Source: Rhodoplanes sp.
GTDB lineage: Bacteria; Pseudomonadota; Alphaproteobacteria; Rhizobiales; Xanthobacteraceae
NCBI RefSeq assembly: GCF_013377085.1
Contig: NZ_JACAAX010000020.1
Location: 48,171 to 112,170 of the forward strand
Direction of reading: 5' to 3'
Length of the DNA: 64,000 nt
A program made the translations under genes and the position numbers. Under the pieces are notes generated by a model, which was given only the letters and a program-made list of their open reading frames with translations, was not told where the DNA came from and did no database searches. Numbering within the stretch: the stretch's first letter is position 1; every line of letters begins with the position of its first letter. Shown here piece after piece: positions 26,665-36,066 of this stretch.

Positions 26665-28206
26665 ATGGACGCCGAGATTTCTCCGCAGACGCAAGGCACG
26701 CCCCCCCCGGCCGCGCCTCCCGACGACGGCGCGGCTGCGACGTCGCGCGAGGCCGCGCCGGCCCGGCATCTCGGCCTGCCGCGCTTCGGCCTGTCGGCGC
26801 GCCTGCTCGTCCTCACGATCCTGTTCGTGATGATCGCCGAGGTGCTGATCTACGTCCCCTCGATCGCCAATTTCCGGCTGAGCTGGCTGAACGACCGGCT
26901 CGCCGCCGCCCATACGGCCGCCCTGGTGCTCGACGCGGCGCCGAGCGGAATGGTGCCGGACAGCCTGAGCCGGCAGATCCTCGACAGCATCGGGGCACGC
27001 GCCGTCGCCATGAAGATGGGGCAGCAGCGGCGGCTGCTCGCCACCACCGAGCTGCCGGCCGCGGTGAGCCAGGAGGTCGACGTCCGCGAGATCGGGGTCT
27101 GGTCGGCGATCTCCGAGGCCTTCACGACCCTGCTCGCGACCCGCGACAGCGACCTGATCCGCGCCGTCGGCCCCGCCCCGATGGGCGGCGAGTTCGTCGA
27201 GATCGTGCTCGAGGCCGGGCCGCTGCGGCACGCGATGTGGCAGTTCTCGCGGAACGTGCTCCTGGTCTCGCTGGTCATCTCGGCCATCACGGCGGCGCTG
27301 GTCTATCTCGCCCTGCACGTGCTGTTCGTGCGGCCGCTGCACCGGATCACCGCCAACATGACGGCGTTCCGGGCCAATCCGGAGAACCCGGCCCGCATCG
27401 CCCGCCGCTCGAACCGGATGGACGAGCTCGGCATCGCCGAGCGCGAGCTCGCCGCCATGCAGACCGACCTCGCCTCCATGCTGGCCGAGCGCTCCCGCCT
27501 CGCCGCGCTCGGGCTGGCGGTGTCCAAGATCAACCACGACCTGCGCAATCTGTTGAACTCGGCGCAGCTCATCTCGGACCGGCTCGGCGGCATCGCCGAT
27601 CCGCAGGTGCAGCGCTTCGCCCCCAAGCTGATGCTGGCGCTGGAGCGCGCCATCGCGTTTTGCGAATCGACGCTGGCCTATGGCCGCGCCCAGGAGCCGC
27701 CGCCCGACCGCAAGCCGGTCGCCGCCGAGGCGCTGGTCGAGGAGGCGCGCGAATCGCTCGGCGTGGCGCTCGACGGGCCGATCGGCTGGGTGACGGCGAT
27801 CGAGCGCGGGCTGACGCTCGACGCCGACTACGAGCAGATGCTGCGCGTTCTGGTCAATCTGGTGCGCAATTCGATCCAGGCGCTGGAAGGCCGCGCCCCC
27901 AACGAGCCGGGCCGCGACCAGATCCGCATCAGCGGCCGGCGCGAGGGCGCGGTGGCGGTGCTGGAGGTCTCCGACACCGGCCCGGGCCTGACGAGCCGGG
28001 CGCGAGAACACCTGTTCGAGGCGTTCCGCGGCTCGACCCGCTCGGGCGGCACCGGGCTCGGGCTGGCCATCGCGGCCGAGCTGGTGCGCCTGCACGGCGG
28101 CGAGATCAGTCTTGTCGCCGGGACGCTGGGGGCGACCTTCCGGATCGCCATCCCCGACCGTGCCGTCGACCTGCAGGACCGCCGCGACCAGCGCGCCCGG
28201 GCGTGA
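26665..28206 (+). CDS. Membrane sensor histidine kinase
   Basis: A 513-residue two-component kinase. Helix 1 is at about residues 46-67 (LLVLTILFVMIAEVLIYV), an extracytoplasmic sensor follows (about 68-195), and helix 2 is LLVSLVISAITAALVYLAL. A HAMP-like segment (VRPLHRITANMTAFRAN) and an H-box KINHDLRNLLNSAQ with His291 come next. The ATPase has VNLVRNSIQAL (N box), VSDTGPGL (G1) and GGTGLGLAI (G2). No response regulator is adjacent. The ATG at 26665 is preferred; a GTG five codons upstream (26650) is possible, and neither has a clear ribosome site. Confidence 0.9.
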   Translation: MDAEISPQTQGTPPPAAPPDDGAAATSREAAPARHLGLPRFGLSARLLVLTILFVMIAEVLIYVPSIANFRLSWLNDRLAAAHTAALVLDAAPSGMVPDSLSRQILDSIGARAVAMKMGQQRRLLATTELPAAVSQEVDVREIGVWSAISEAFTTLLATRDSDLIRAVGPAPMGGEFVEIVLEAGPLRHAMWQFSRNVLLVSLVISAITAALVYLALHVLFVRPLHRITANMTAFRANPENPARIARRSNRMDELGIAERELAAMQTDLASMLAERSRLAALGLAVSKINHDLRNLLNSAQLISDRLGGIADPQVQRFAPKLMLALERAIAFCESTLAYGRAQEPPPDRKPVAAEALVEEARESLGVALDGPIGWVTAIERGLTLDADYEQMLRVLVNLVRNSIQALEGRAPNEPGRDQIRISGRREGAVAVLEVSDTGPGLTSRAREHLFEAFRGSTRSGGTGLGLAIAAELVRLHGGEISLVAGTLGATFRIAIPDRAVDLQDRRDQRARA

Positions 28207-28350
28207 GGGCGCCGCGGGGCGCGACATCCGCCGTCATCGCAGCGCCGGCCGGCCCTGTTCGCCAGAGTCTTGCCAAGCCGGCGGCGAGACGTTAGGGAAT
28301 GCGTCACCGCGCCCCGCGTCCCTCCGGATGCCCTCGGGCCGGGTTGGTAT

Positions 28351-28427
28351 GCGCCCGTAGCTCAGCTGGATAGAGCACCAGACTACGAATCTGGGGGTCG
28401 GACGTTCGAATCGTTCCGGGCGCGCCA
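28351..28427 (+). tRNA. tRNA-Arg (anticodon ACG)
   Basis: A 77-base cloverleaf with encoded CCA. The acceptor is GCGCCCG/CGGGCGC, the D arm is GCTCAGCTGGATAGAGC, the anticodon stem CCAGA/TCTGG holds the loop CTACGAA (anticodon ACG at bases 35-37, with A34 expected to become inosine), and the T arm GGACG-TTCGAAT-CGTTC has one G-T pair. A T-rich run follows the 3' end. Confidence 0.97.
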
Positions 28428-28965
28428 GTTTCTTTTTCAAGATCAATAGCCATCCGGCCCGACCGGGGCTCGTCACCGGACCCACCCTCGGGGTTGGACG
28501 CCAATTTCCGCGTCCTCCGACGCCCGTCGCGGACGCCCCTAGGCGGCCAGATCGGCGGGGCGGAATCGTCCGGGGTCACCCGAACCGCTTTCAGGCCGTG
28601 CGTCGTCGCCCGCCGGGATGACGTTCCGGATATCGGTGCCACTGCCACCCGGGCCGACATCTCGGCCTGCAATTCGGCGCAGCGGTTGGAGGTGCAGGTT
28701 TCGGAGGCCCGCCCGAGGACGGACCAATTCGGCGGGGTGCCCCGCCCCCATCGCATCGCCGGCCGGGTTCCGTCGATCGACGTTCGCCGCAACCGGACGG
28801 ACGGCGTCCATATGCGGACGCATCGGCGAGAACCGGCCCACCTGCGCCGTCGGCCCCAGGGGGGCGACGGGCCGGCGTGGACGATCTCGGCGAGCGACAC
28901 CCGCAGGCCGCGACGACAATCAGCGGGTCGCGATCCCGGCGGGCGGGATCACCTCCCGATCGGCA
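28428..28965. other. 538-base stretch without a supported gene
   Basis: Open frames on both strands here overlap one another, lack convincing ribosome sites and have no recognisable motifs. GC content stays high but codon patterning is weak. I see no repeat or RNA structure beyond the T-rich run after the tRNA. It may be decayed coding sequence at a tRNA 3' end. Confidence 0.4.
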
Positions 28966-29280
28966 TCACGAGCGGCGAATATGATGCTTCTCGCCACCCA
29001 CCTGAATCGTGAAGCACCATCCGCCGAAGCCGTATGTGTCGTCAGGCGACGGCGGAAATATTCCATGTTCGACATATGACCTGACGAGGACCTCGACCAT
29101 CCGCTTTTCCTCGTCCGTAGGACCGTCCAGGATGTCCTGCGCCGAACGATCGGATGCTTCGTTGTCTGCCGCCATCTCCACGGCGACACCCACGGCGGGA
29201 TGCAGTCCGTGCTCGTCGATCCACTCTCGAGAGATATACGCGACTTCCCTCAGGTAATGCGGCTTCAGTTCTTGGGTCAT
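28966..29280 (-). CDS. Small conserved-looking hypothetical protein, 104 aa
   Basis: A 104-residue acidic soluble protein with no motif I recognise. GGAGG precedes the ATG by 4 bases, a strong ribosome site, which is why I accept the gene. The sequence contains REVAYISREWIDEHGLHPAV, an acidic central helix (PTDEEKRMVEVLVRSYVEHG) and a Trp/Gly-rich end (YGFGGWCFTIQVGG). There is no signal peptide. It stands alone between two gene-poor stretches, close to tRNA-Arg, so it may be a horizontally acquired orphan. Confidence 0.6.
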   Translation of the reverse strand: MTQELKPHYLREVAYISREWIDEHGLHPAVGVAVEMAADNEASDRSAQDILDGPTDEEKRMVEVLVRSYVEHGIFPPSPDDTYGFGGWCFTIQVGGEKHHIRRS

Positions 29281-29855
29281 TGTTCCTCCCGATGCCGGCT
29301 TGTATCTGTTCATTAGCAATAGACACTCACAGTCGGCAATAGCTCGGCGGACACGACAGCGTCACAGGCAGGGCCGAGCCTCGTCCAATCGTCGCATGAC
29401 CGAGGTCCCGGCCGCCGATCGGGCCGGAGATGTGGGACCGACATGGGCGGCCATTGCTGCAGTGCGACGCTGTCCTCCACCTGACAGTCGACAGCGTCGA
29501 TCAAGCCCGGACTGTTTGTCGACAGATGCCGCGCGACGCCGTCCGCGACCGGGAGGCGTCACGGCCGGCGGTTCCTGATCGTGATCAGTACGCTCGTCTT
29601 GTTGAACCTCACGTGATCACCCCGCCGTGATCATCACCCACACGCGCATGGCTCGCTCGTGACACGACCGATCTCGCCGGGAGCGTGGCGCCGACGACGG
29701 CACCGACACGCCACGAGATCTTTCGAGTGGGCGCGCCGCTCGCGCGTCCGCGTTCGTCACCGGAACAAGCCTGGGCGTGGACCGCAGGCAACCGCGCAAC
29801 GAGAGCGCGGCGGGCCGCGGCTGCCGCGGCGGCGCGTGGGGTCTCACAGCGCCGC
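29281..29855. other. 575-base stretch without a gene; cluster of TGATCA palindromes
   Basis: No reading frame here has coding character. The notable structure is three copies of GTGATCA within 54 bases (29581, 29613 and 29627), one of them the perfect 8-mer GTGATCAC, plus a nearby CTGATCG. They lie about 300 bases upstream of the small hypothetical gene. A protein-binding cluster is possible, but chance cannot be excluded. Confidence 0.35.
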
Positions 29856-31280
29856 TCAGCGGCGGATGGCGCCGCCGATGACACCGCCGATGAAGCTGCC
29901 GGCGACCCCCGGATCGATGCCGGGCTGGGCGCGTTGCGGCGGCGGGGCGGCCGGTTGCATCCGCGGCTGCTGCGGCGGGGCGGCCTGGCGCACGACAGGG
30001 CGGGGCGGTTCGGCGACGGGCTGGATTTCCGCCAGAAGCGCCGTGTACTGCGGGCGATTGAGAAAGCCGGAATTGGGATAGCCGCGCGCCGCCTGCCAGC
30101 GCGTGATGACGGTGCGGGTGTCCGCCTCGAACTTTCCGCTCTGCCGGACGTCGAATCCGAGCCCGGTCAGACGCCGCTGCACGTCACGACGTTGGGCCTG
30201 GCTCAAGCCGATCTGGTCCTCGGTGAGCTGCGTCGCCTCCGCCGTCAGCACGGCCGGGTCGACGCCCGGGGCGAGCTGGCGCGTCGCCGCCGCCGGCGCC
30301 GCCTGCAGAGAGGCGATCCGCGCCAACGCCAGCGGCTTGAACTGGCCGTTCGGATAGGTCGTGACGTAGGCGTTGAGCTCTTCGACCTTGTTGGAATCCC
30401 TGATCGACCGCCAGAACTCGATCTCGGCCTCGGACCCGCCTGCGGGTGAGGCCATCGCCGTGGGCTGGGCCGACGATGCGGCGTCGGACGGCGTGCCCGC
30501 CGGCGCATTGAGATAGACCGTGCCGATCAGATTGGTGTGGCCCCACGGAAGCTGCTGCTTGCGGGTTTCCTCGTTCACCTGCGCGCGGACCTTGGTCATC
30601 GCCTGCTGGATCTCGAGGCCGGGCGAGGCGATGTTGTCGAGCAGGGCGCGCGTGAACGGGCTGTTGCCGCCGCTCTGGCCGTCGAGCGCGGTCTGGCCGG
30701 GACCGGTCGCAAAGGCGATCAGGGTTCCTTCGCCCGACTTCATCTCGGCGAGACCGGTCTGTACCGTGACGCTGCGGGTCCGCGACGCCGAGCGGATCCG
30801 CTCGGCAAAGGGATTGTCGCGGCAGGCGTCGAGGAAGACGAGCTTGACCTTGGCGTCGCTCATCGTCTGGTCGAGCGTCACGTCGACGTCGATCGCGGCG
30901 CCGAGCTTGACGTCCATCTCGGATTTCAGATCGGCGTCGATCGGCAGCAGATAGTTGATCCCGTTCACGGCGATGCCGTGGCCCGCATAGAAGAACACTG
31001 CGACGTCGGCGCCCTGTGCCCGCTTGCCGAACTCGATCAGCTTGTTGGTCATTGCTTCGCGGGTGAGATTGGTGCCCTCGACCACCTCGAAGCCGACATT
31101 CCTCAGCTTCGCCGCCATCGCCGTGGCGTCGATGGTCGGATTGGGCAAGGCCTGGACGTTCTTGTAGGCGCCGTTGCCCATCACCAAGGCGACCCGCCGA
31201 TCGGCCTGGGCGCAGAGCGTGGAACCGAGGATGCACAACAGGGTCAGCGCAGGAACCGCGAGCCGCATCTGAAGCCTCAT
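29856..31280 (-). CDS. Secreted caspase-like peptidase (C14/metacaspase fold) with peptidoglycan-binding-like segment
   Basis: A 474-residue exported protein with a signal peptide (LAVPALTLLCILGSTLCAQA). The caspase p20-like domain (about residues 27-250) has both catalytic residues, His101 in FFYAGHGIAV and Cys153 in LVFLDACRDNPF, and the opening RRVALVMGNGAYKN. After an Ala/Pro linker, the region around 365-430 (LSQAQRRDVQRRLTGLGFDV) resembles a PG_binding_1 repeat, and the C-terminus is Pro/Gln-rich ending in a Gly-rich tail. Such alphaproteobacterial caspases act in the periplasm on unknown substrates. Starts at 31310 and 31268 are also possible. Confidence 0.88.
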   Translation of the reverse strand: MRLQMRLAVPALTLLCILGSTLCAQADRRVALVMGNGAYKNVQALPNPTIDATAMAAKLRNVGFEVVEGTNLTREAMTNKLIEFGKRAQGADVAVFFYAGHGIAVNGINYLLPIDADLKSEMDVKLGAAIDVDVTLDQTMSDAKVKLVFLDACRDNPFAERIRSASRTRSVTVQTGLAEMKSGEGTLIAFATGPGQTALDGQSGGNSPFTRALLDNIASPGLEIQQAMTKVRAQVNEETRKQQLPWGHTNLIGTVYLNAPAGTPSDAASSAQPTAMASPAGGSEAEIEFWRSIRDSNKVEELNAYVTTYPNGQFKPLALARIASLQAAPAAATRQLAPGVDPAVLTAEATQLTEDQIGLSQAQRRDVQRRLTGLGFDVRQSGKFEADTRTVITRWQAARGYPNSGFLNRPQYTALLAEIQPVAEPPRPVVRQAAPPQQPRMQPAAPPPQRAQPGIDPGVAGSFIGGVIGGAIRR

Positions 31281-31460
31281 CCGCTCGATATGCTGTCGCC
31301 AAGCTACCATCGGGCAGACACCCCGCCCAGTGTTCGGCCGGCAACAGGCGTCCTAATTTCTTCCGTCCTCGACGCGATTATCCTGACGCGCCGAGACCGT
31401 CCCCCGACTCCGGACGGCGCCAGTGTCGACATTCGCGCCGGGCGTTGCCCGGCAACCGCG

Positions 31461-31733
31461 TCATGCCGCGCGGGTCTCCATATCCGCGACCATCTGGTCG
31501 ATCGCGCCCATTCGCCGAACCGCTCCGCCCTCGTATCGCGTCCAGGCCGCCTCGAGCCTCAGACGGGTCCGCTCGAACCTCGCCGGGCTTGGAAGCGCGC
31601 CAGACGCGATGTTCTCATGGAGCATGCAGGCCGCATCATACGCTCGGCCCAGATAGTCCGGCATGTCCCGGTCCCAAGTGGCCAGCATGATGTGCTGGCA
31701 CAGCTCTGTCAGGCGATTGGCTGATACGACCAT
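31461..31733 (-). CDS. Hypothetical protein, 90 aa
   Basis: A small helical protein with no family I can name. Two Arg/Glu/Trp-rich helices are suggested (LCQHIMLATWDRDMPDYLGRAYDAA and RFERTRLRLEAAWTRYE, each quoted only as a landmark and not as a motif). A GGGGA sits just before the ATG. It lies between the caspase-like gene and tctA on the same strand. The gene is weakly supported and could be non-coding. Confidence 0.4.
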   Translation of the reverse strand: MVVSANRLTELCQHIMLATWDRDMPDYLGRAYDAACMLHENIASGALPSPARFERTRLRLEAAWTRYEGGAVRRMGAIDQMVADMETRAA

Positions 31734-31936
31734 TGTCCCCGACTCCACTTCGGCATCCGAGAGTAAAGCACGAGTCTCGCCGATTGTATGATGCGCCCCT
31801 GCAACACCCGCGCACTCTCTTCGAGTGCAATTGCGCCCGAAAGCAGACCAAAGGGCGCCGAAACGAAGCCTTCTTCGACGGTCGGGCGAGCCGCAAGGTT
31901 GCCGGTGTGGCTCGCCACGCCGTGACGTGGCGGCCC

Positions 31937-33439
31937 TCACGAGCCCTCGCCCTCGGCGCGCGCCTGGCGCGGCGTGCGCATGAAGAACATGGCGGCGACG
32001 AGCGCGACCATCAGCACGGTCAGGGCGGCCGGATGGTGAGCGAGCGACGTCACCTTGCCCTCGGTGATGATCAGGGCCTGACGCACGGAGAGCTCGAGCT
32101 GCGGCCCGATGACGAAGCCGATCAGGAACGTCACCCGCGAATAGTCGAAGCGGTGCATCAGATAGCCGAGCAGGCCGAAGCCGACCATCATGCCGACCGC
32201 GAACACCGAGTGGCTCTCCAGATAGGCGCCGACCAGGCACAGCATGGTGACGACCGGGATGATGATGGTGGCCGGGACGCGCGTGAGCTGCGCGAAGGCG
32301 AGGAGACCGATGCGGCCGACCACCAGCATCACCAGCGCGGCGATCAGCATGGCGCCGAAGATGCCGTAGATCAGCCGCGGCTGCTCCTCGAACAGGCGCG
32401 GCCCCGGCGTGACGCCGTGGATGGTCAGCGCCGCGATCAGGATGGCGGCCGAGACGCTGCCCGGCAGGCCGAGCGCGAACAGCGGAATGAAGCTCGCCGG
32501 CACCACGGCGTTGTCGGCCGTCTCGGCGGCCGCGACGCCCTTCAGCTCGCCCTTGCCGAACTGCTCGCCGGGCTTGGCGAAACGCTTGGCGAGCGCATAG
32601 GACGCAAACGACGCCACCGTCGGGCCGAGCCCGGGCAACAGGCCGATCGCCGTGCCGACCAGGCTCGACTGCAGGAAGGTCGGCAGCACATGGCGGAACT
32701 CCGTCCAGCCGAAGCGGTCGCCGGCGGCGTCGGTCACCACCGCGCTGGCCGCGTCGGCCGGCCTGGAAAACACCTCCTCGGCCTGGATGATCATCTCCGA
32801 CAGCGCCAGCATGCCGACCGTGACGGCGAGCAGCGGGACGCCGTCGAACAGCGCCACCTGGTCGAAGGTGAGCCGCGGCGTGCTGCTCTCGATGTCGAGG
32901 CCGACGGTAGCGCAGAGAAGCCCGAAGGCGCCGGCGGCAAGCCCGCGCAGCAGCGAGTTGCCGGCGAGCGCCGCGATGAAGGTCAGCGCCAGCACCATCA
33001 CGGCCGACATCTCGACCGGGCCGAAGCCGAGCGCCAGCGTCGCCAGCGGGCGCGCCAGCAGGATCAGGGCGAACGTGCCGACCAGGTCGCCGATCACCGA
33101 GCCGTAAAGGGCGACCTTGAGGGCCTGCTTGGCCTTGCCGGCACGCGCCAGCGGATAGCCGTCGAGGCAGGTGACGGCGGCGTTGGGCTCGCCCGGCGTG
33201 TTGATCAGGATCGCGGTCGTCGCCCCGCCGGCGCCGGACGCCTTGGCGATGCCGATCAGGAACGCGACGGCGGCGAGCGGTGTCAGGTAGTAGCTGATCG
33301 GGATGGCGATCGCGAGCGCCGCCGGACGGTTGAGGCCGGGCAGCACGCCGATGACATAGCCGAGCAGCACGCCGAGAATGACGAAGCCGATGGTGAGCGG
33401 TGCCAGCGCATCGCCGAGGCCGAGAAGCGCGTCGGACAT
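31937..33439 (-). CDS. tctA: Tripartite tricarboxylate transporter, large permease TctA
   Basis: A 500-residue integral membrane protein with about 11-12 helices. It carries the TctA hallmarks: GVLPGLNRPAALAIAIP near the start, GATTAILINTPGEPNA with CLDGYPLARAGKA, and the internal repeat of the first motif at LLPGLGPTVASFASYALAKR. It is the last gene of a tctC-tctB-tctA operon transcribed leftward (tctC overlaps tctB by four bases, and tctB ends 10 bases before tctA). It forms the sodium- or proton-coupled channel for a carboxylate delivered by TctC. Confidence 0.95.
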   Translation of the reverse strand: MSDALLGLGDALAPLTIGFVILGVLLGYVIGVLPGLNRPAALAIAIPISYYLTPLAAVAFLIGIAKASGAGGATTAILINTPGEPNAAVTCLDGYPLARAGKAKQALKVALYGSVIGDLVGTFALILLARPLATLALGFGPVEMSAVMVLALTFIAALAGNSLLRGLAAGAFGLLCATVGLDIESSTPRLTFDQVALFDGVPLLAVTVGMLALSEMIIQAEEVFSRPADAASAVVTDAAGDRFGWTEFRHVLPTFLQSSLVGTAIGLLPGLGPTVASFASYALAKRFAKPGEQFGKGELKGVAAAETADNAVVPASFIPLFALGLPGSVSAAILIAALTIHGVTPGPRLFEEQPRLIYGIFGAMLIAALVMLVVGRIGLLAFAQLTRVPATIIIPVVTMLCLVGAYLESHSVFAVGMMVGFGLLGYLMHRFDYSRVTFLIGFVIGPQLELSVRQALIITEGKVTSLAHHPAALTVLMVALVAAMFFMRTPRQARAEGEGS

Positions 33440-33449
33440 GGGGCGACCT

Positions 33450-33920
33450 TCAGAAGACGAGCCAGACCAGACCAGCGGAAAGCAGCGCGGCGCCGGCGAT
33501 CCACAAGGGCCGCCGCTCGCCCAGCACGGCCATGCCGGCCGGCACCGTGACCAGCGCACAGACCGCGATGCCGGCGTTGGCCAGCACGACCGCGCCGACG
33601 ATGGCGACGGCGCCAATGCGCGCGAACGCTGTCCACCCCTCGGGATAACGTGGCTCCGAGGTACCGCGCAAAATACGGAGCACCGCGTCCGCCACGGCGA
33701 AGACGCCGAGCGCGCCGGCGCACACGGTCGGGAAGACGGCCGGCGACAGGCCGACGCCGCCGTCGGTCGTCTGCATCGGGATGACCCAGACCACCGCGGC
33801 GAGCGCGGCGCCGCCGAGCAGCACGGCCTCGGCGAGCAGCGAGACGCGCGAGCGTGGGGCCGACGCGTCGCCGTGCAAAGCGTCGGGCTGCGGAGCGTCG
33901 GGCTGCGAAGCAGCCGTCAC
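33450..33920 (-). CDS. tctB: Tripartite tricarboxylate transporter, small permease TctB
   Basis: A 156-residue membrane protein with four predicted helices after a hydrophilic N-terminus of about 25 residues. The FPTVCAGALGVFAVADAVLR segment and the closing LWIAGAALLSAGLVWLVF fit the poorly conserved TctB family. Assignment rests largely on its position between tctC and tctA. Its ATG overlaps the tctC stop (33917-33920), so it is translationally coupled. Confidence 0.88.
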   Translation of the reverse strand: MTAASQPDAPQPDALHGDASAPRSRVSLLAEAVLLGGAALAAVVWVIPMQTTDGGVGLSPAVFPTVCAGALGVFAVADAVLRILRGTSEPRYPEGWTAFARIGAVAIVGAVVLANAGIAVCALVTVPAGMAVLGERRPLWIAGAALLSAGLVWLVF

Positions 33921-34897
33921 TTCGAGGACTCGATCAGCTTGGCATAGCCGTCGATGTGATCCTGGACGGTCTTGGCGAGTGCGGCCCCGGTCTCGACGAA
34001 ATTGTTGAGGCTGCGCTTCTCCATCAGCGAGACGATGGAGGGATCGCTGCCGGCCGCCGCGAAGGCTTCGTCGAGCTTCCTGGCGACGTCGCCCGGCAGG
34101 CCCTTGGGCGCGACGAACAGAATGAGGTTGACGCTGGAGATGCCGTAGCCGAGCTCCTTGAGGGTCGGCACGTCGGGCAGCCCGGCGACGCGCTTGTCAC
34201 CCAGCACCGCCATCACGGCGATCTCGCCCGCCTTGGCCTGCGGATAATAGGCGCCGGACGAGTAGCCGAGATCGACATGGCCGCCCATGACCTGGGTGAC
34301 GACCTCGGCACCGCTGCGGGTCGGCACCGGCACCAGCGCGACGCCGGCCTTCTTGGCGATCGCCGCCGAGATCATGCGGTCGACCGCCGTGTTGGAGGCG
34401 TAGTTCATGCGGCCGGTCGCCTTGGCCGCCGCCATGGCGTCGTTCAGGGTCTTCCAGCCGTGCTTGGGCAGCGCGATGAAGGCCTCGGGGAACTCGCCCA
34501 CCGCCGCCACATAGGTGAAGTCGGCCGGCGCGTAGCCGAGCTTCATGAGCTGCGGATCGAGCGTGATGGTGGTCGAGGTGGTGGCGACCAGATTGTAGCC
34601 GTCCGCCGGCATCTTGGTCAGGCCGGTCGCCGCGATGGCGCCGCCGGCGCCCGCCTTGTTCTCGATCACGACCGGCTGGCCGAGCTTTCGGGCGACCACC
34701 TCGGCGACGGCGCGGGCCGCGACGTCGGTGGTGCCGCCCGCCGCGAAACCGACCGAGATGGTGATCGGCTTCTCGGGCCACTCCGCCCGGGCCGGCACCG
34801 CCAGGACGAGACATGCCGCGAGGAGCGCAGCCCCCCGGACGGCCGATCGGATCGGCATGGCGGACAAGGGCGCGGACACGGGCGCGAAGGTGGGCAT
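33917..34897 (-). CDS. tctC: Tripartite tricarboxylate transporter receptor TctC (Bug family)
   Basis: A 326-residue periplasmic receptor with a signal peptide ending near VLAVPARAEWPEKP. Bug motifs are ITISVGFAAGGTTDVAARA, VIENKAGAGGAIAATGLTK, and VPVPTRSGAEVVTQVMGGHV. I chose the ATG at 34897 because AGGAG lies 6 bases ahead. It is the first gene of the tctCBA operon. The ligand cannot be read from sequence; citrate-like tricarboxylates or aromatic acids are usual. Confidence 0.93.
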   Translation of the reverse strand: MPTFAPVSAPLSAMPIRSAVRGAALLAACLVLAVPARAEWPEKPITISVGFAAGGTTDVAARAVAEVVARKLGQPVVIENKAGAGGAIAATGLTKMPADGYNLVATTSTTITLDPQLMKLGYAPADFTYVAAVGEFPEAFIALPKHGWKTLNDAMAAAKATGRMNYASNTAVDRMISAAIAKKAGVALVPVPTRSGAEVVTQVMGGHVDLGYSSGAYYPQAKAGEIAVMAVLGDKRVAGLPDVPTLKELGYGISSVNLILFVAPKGLPGDVARKLDEAFAAAGSDPSIVSLMEKRSLNNFVETGAALAKTVQDHIDGYAKLIESSK

Positions 34898-35147
34898 CGA
34901 CGGCTCCTGTTGGTTTTGCGCGCGACGGCGGAAGAACATGCGGCGGGACTGACGAATACAATTATCGTGCCCGCCGCCAGGCCGCGTGTCCAATCGGCAG
35001 AGGACGGTGGCGCGGCGTTGCGGCGGCCGGCGCGAAGATGGCACCTCGCATTCGGGCGTGGCGTAGGCCTGCCAGGGCCGGCCCCGGCGTATCACCGCGG
35101 GGTGGCGCACCGCCCGGTGCCCATGCTGAACTCACAAGGTGATTCCA

Positions 35148-35963
35148 ATGGAGACGCGAATGTCCACGGCATGCGCGCGCCGGTCGCGGCGACTTCTTTC
35201 GGTTCTGGTCGTGCTCGGCGCGGCCGCCTGGCTCGCCGGGCCGGCGGCGGCCGAGATCGACCCCGCCAAGCTGCCGGCCGCCAAGGCCGCCGCCGCCAGC
35301 CTGCTGGCGATGGCCAAAGGCTCGGAGACCAGCGGACGGCTGCCGCGCGAAAACGATCCGGCGGCGAAGCCCCTGCTCGACGCGGTGTTCGATGCGAGCG
35401 ACGTCGGCGCCGGCCGCGCCGTCTCGGTCCAGGAGCTGACGCCGCTCAGCGAGCGCATGGTCACGGGCGCCCGGGTCGGCACCGCCTACATGCTGGCCGG
35501 CACCGGTGCGGCCGATCTCGGCACGCTCGCCCAGGACCCGAAGGCGGACGAGAAGGTCAATCTCAACGTCGTCAAGTTCGCCCCCGAGATGGGGCACTTC
35601 CTCGACTTCCAGCTCCGCATCCAGGGCGCCATCGTCGAGGCCGTGCTGGCTCGCATCGCCACGGCGCGGCCGGGCGACGCCGCCACGCCGACCTTCCAGA
35701 CCGGCATCGCCCAGATCCGCCGGAGCAGCCTGCGCACCGTCGCGAGCGTGATCGAGACGCTCGCGGTCGACGGCCTCTCCGACGACTGGCGGCGCGCCCG
35801 CCTGCCGGCGCTCGGCGCGATCGGTCCGCGGCTGGCGAAATTCCTGCAGCCGGACCAGAAGACCGAGTTGCAGACGCTCGTCGCCGCCTGCGCCGACATG
35901 ATGAGCGACACGCAGGTGAAGCAGGGCCTGCGGGCTTTTGGCCGGACGATCGCGGGCGGGTAG
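35148..35963 (+). CDS. Exported hypothetical protein, 271 aa
   Basis: A 271-residue protein with a signal peptide (LLSVLVVLGAAAWLAGPAAA). The mature part is predominantly helical and rich in Ala and Asp. Cysteine is nearly absent except in TLVAACADMM. No known domain is recognised. AAGGTGA precedes the ATG at 35148. It is divergent from tctC and upstream of heme oxygenase by about 100 bases on the same strand, but a functional link is not evident. Confidence 0.75.
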   Translation: METRMSTACARRSRRLLSVLVVLGAAAWLAGPAAAEIDPAKLPAAKAAAASLLAMAKGSETSGRLPRENDPAAKPLLDAVFDASDVGAGRAVSVQELTPLSERMVTGARVGTAYMLAGTGAADLGTLAQDPKADEKVNLNVVKFAPEMGHFLDFQLRIQGAIVEAVLARIATARPGDAATPTFQTGIAQIRRSSLRTVASVIETLAVDGLSDDWRRARLPALGAIGPRLAKFLQPDQKTELQTLVAACADMMSDTQVKQGLRAFGRTIAGG

Positions 35964-36066
35964 GCGCTGCAGCGCCGCGCGGCCGTCCCGCGCTCCACTG
36001 CCGTTGTGGCCCCGGCGGGCGACATGGCATGGTGGCGCGGTCTGACAGGCCTTCGGGAGTTCATCG

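Noticed and set aside
28234..28485. A minus-strand frame reading LARPERFERPTPRFVVWCS across the tRNA
   Set aside because: This is the familiar spurious translation of the antisense of tRNA-Arg that is often misannotated as a protein.
28539..28919. A 126-codon minus-strand frame in the gap after tRNA-Arg
   Set aside because: It has no ribosome site, no motif, and overlaps equally long frames on the other strand.
29313..29884. Several 60-90-codon frames in the gap before the caspase-like gene
   Set aside because: They overlap each other on both strands and have Arg/Ser/Pro-rich nonsense composition.
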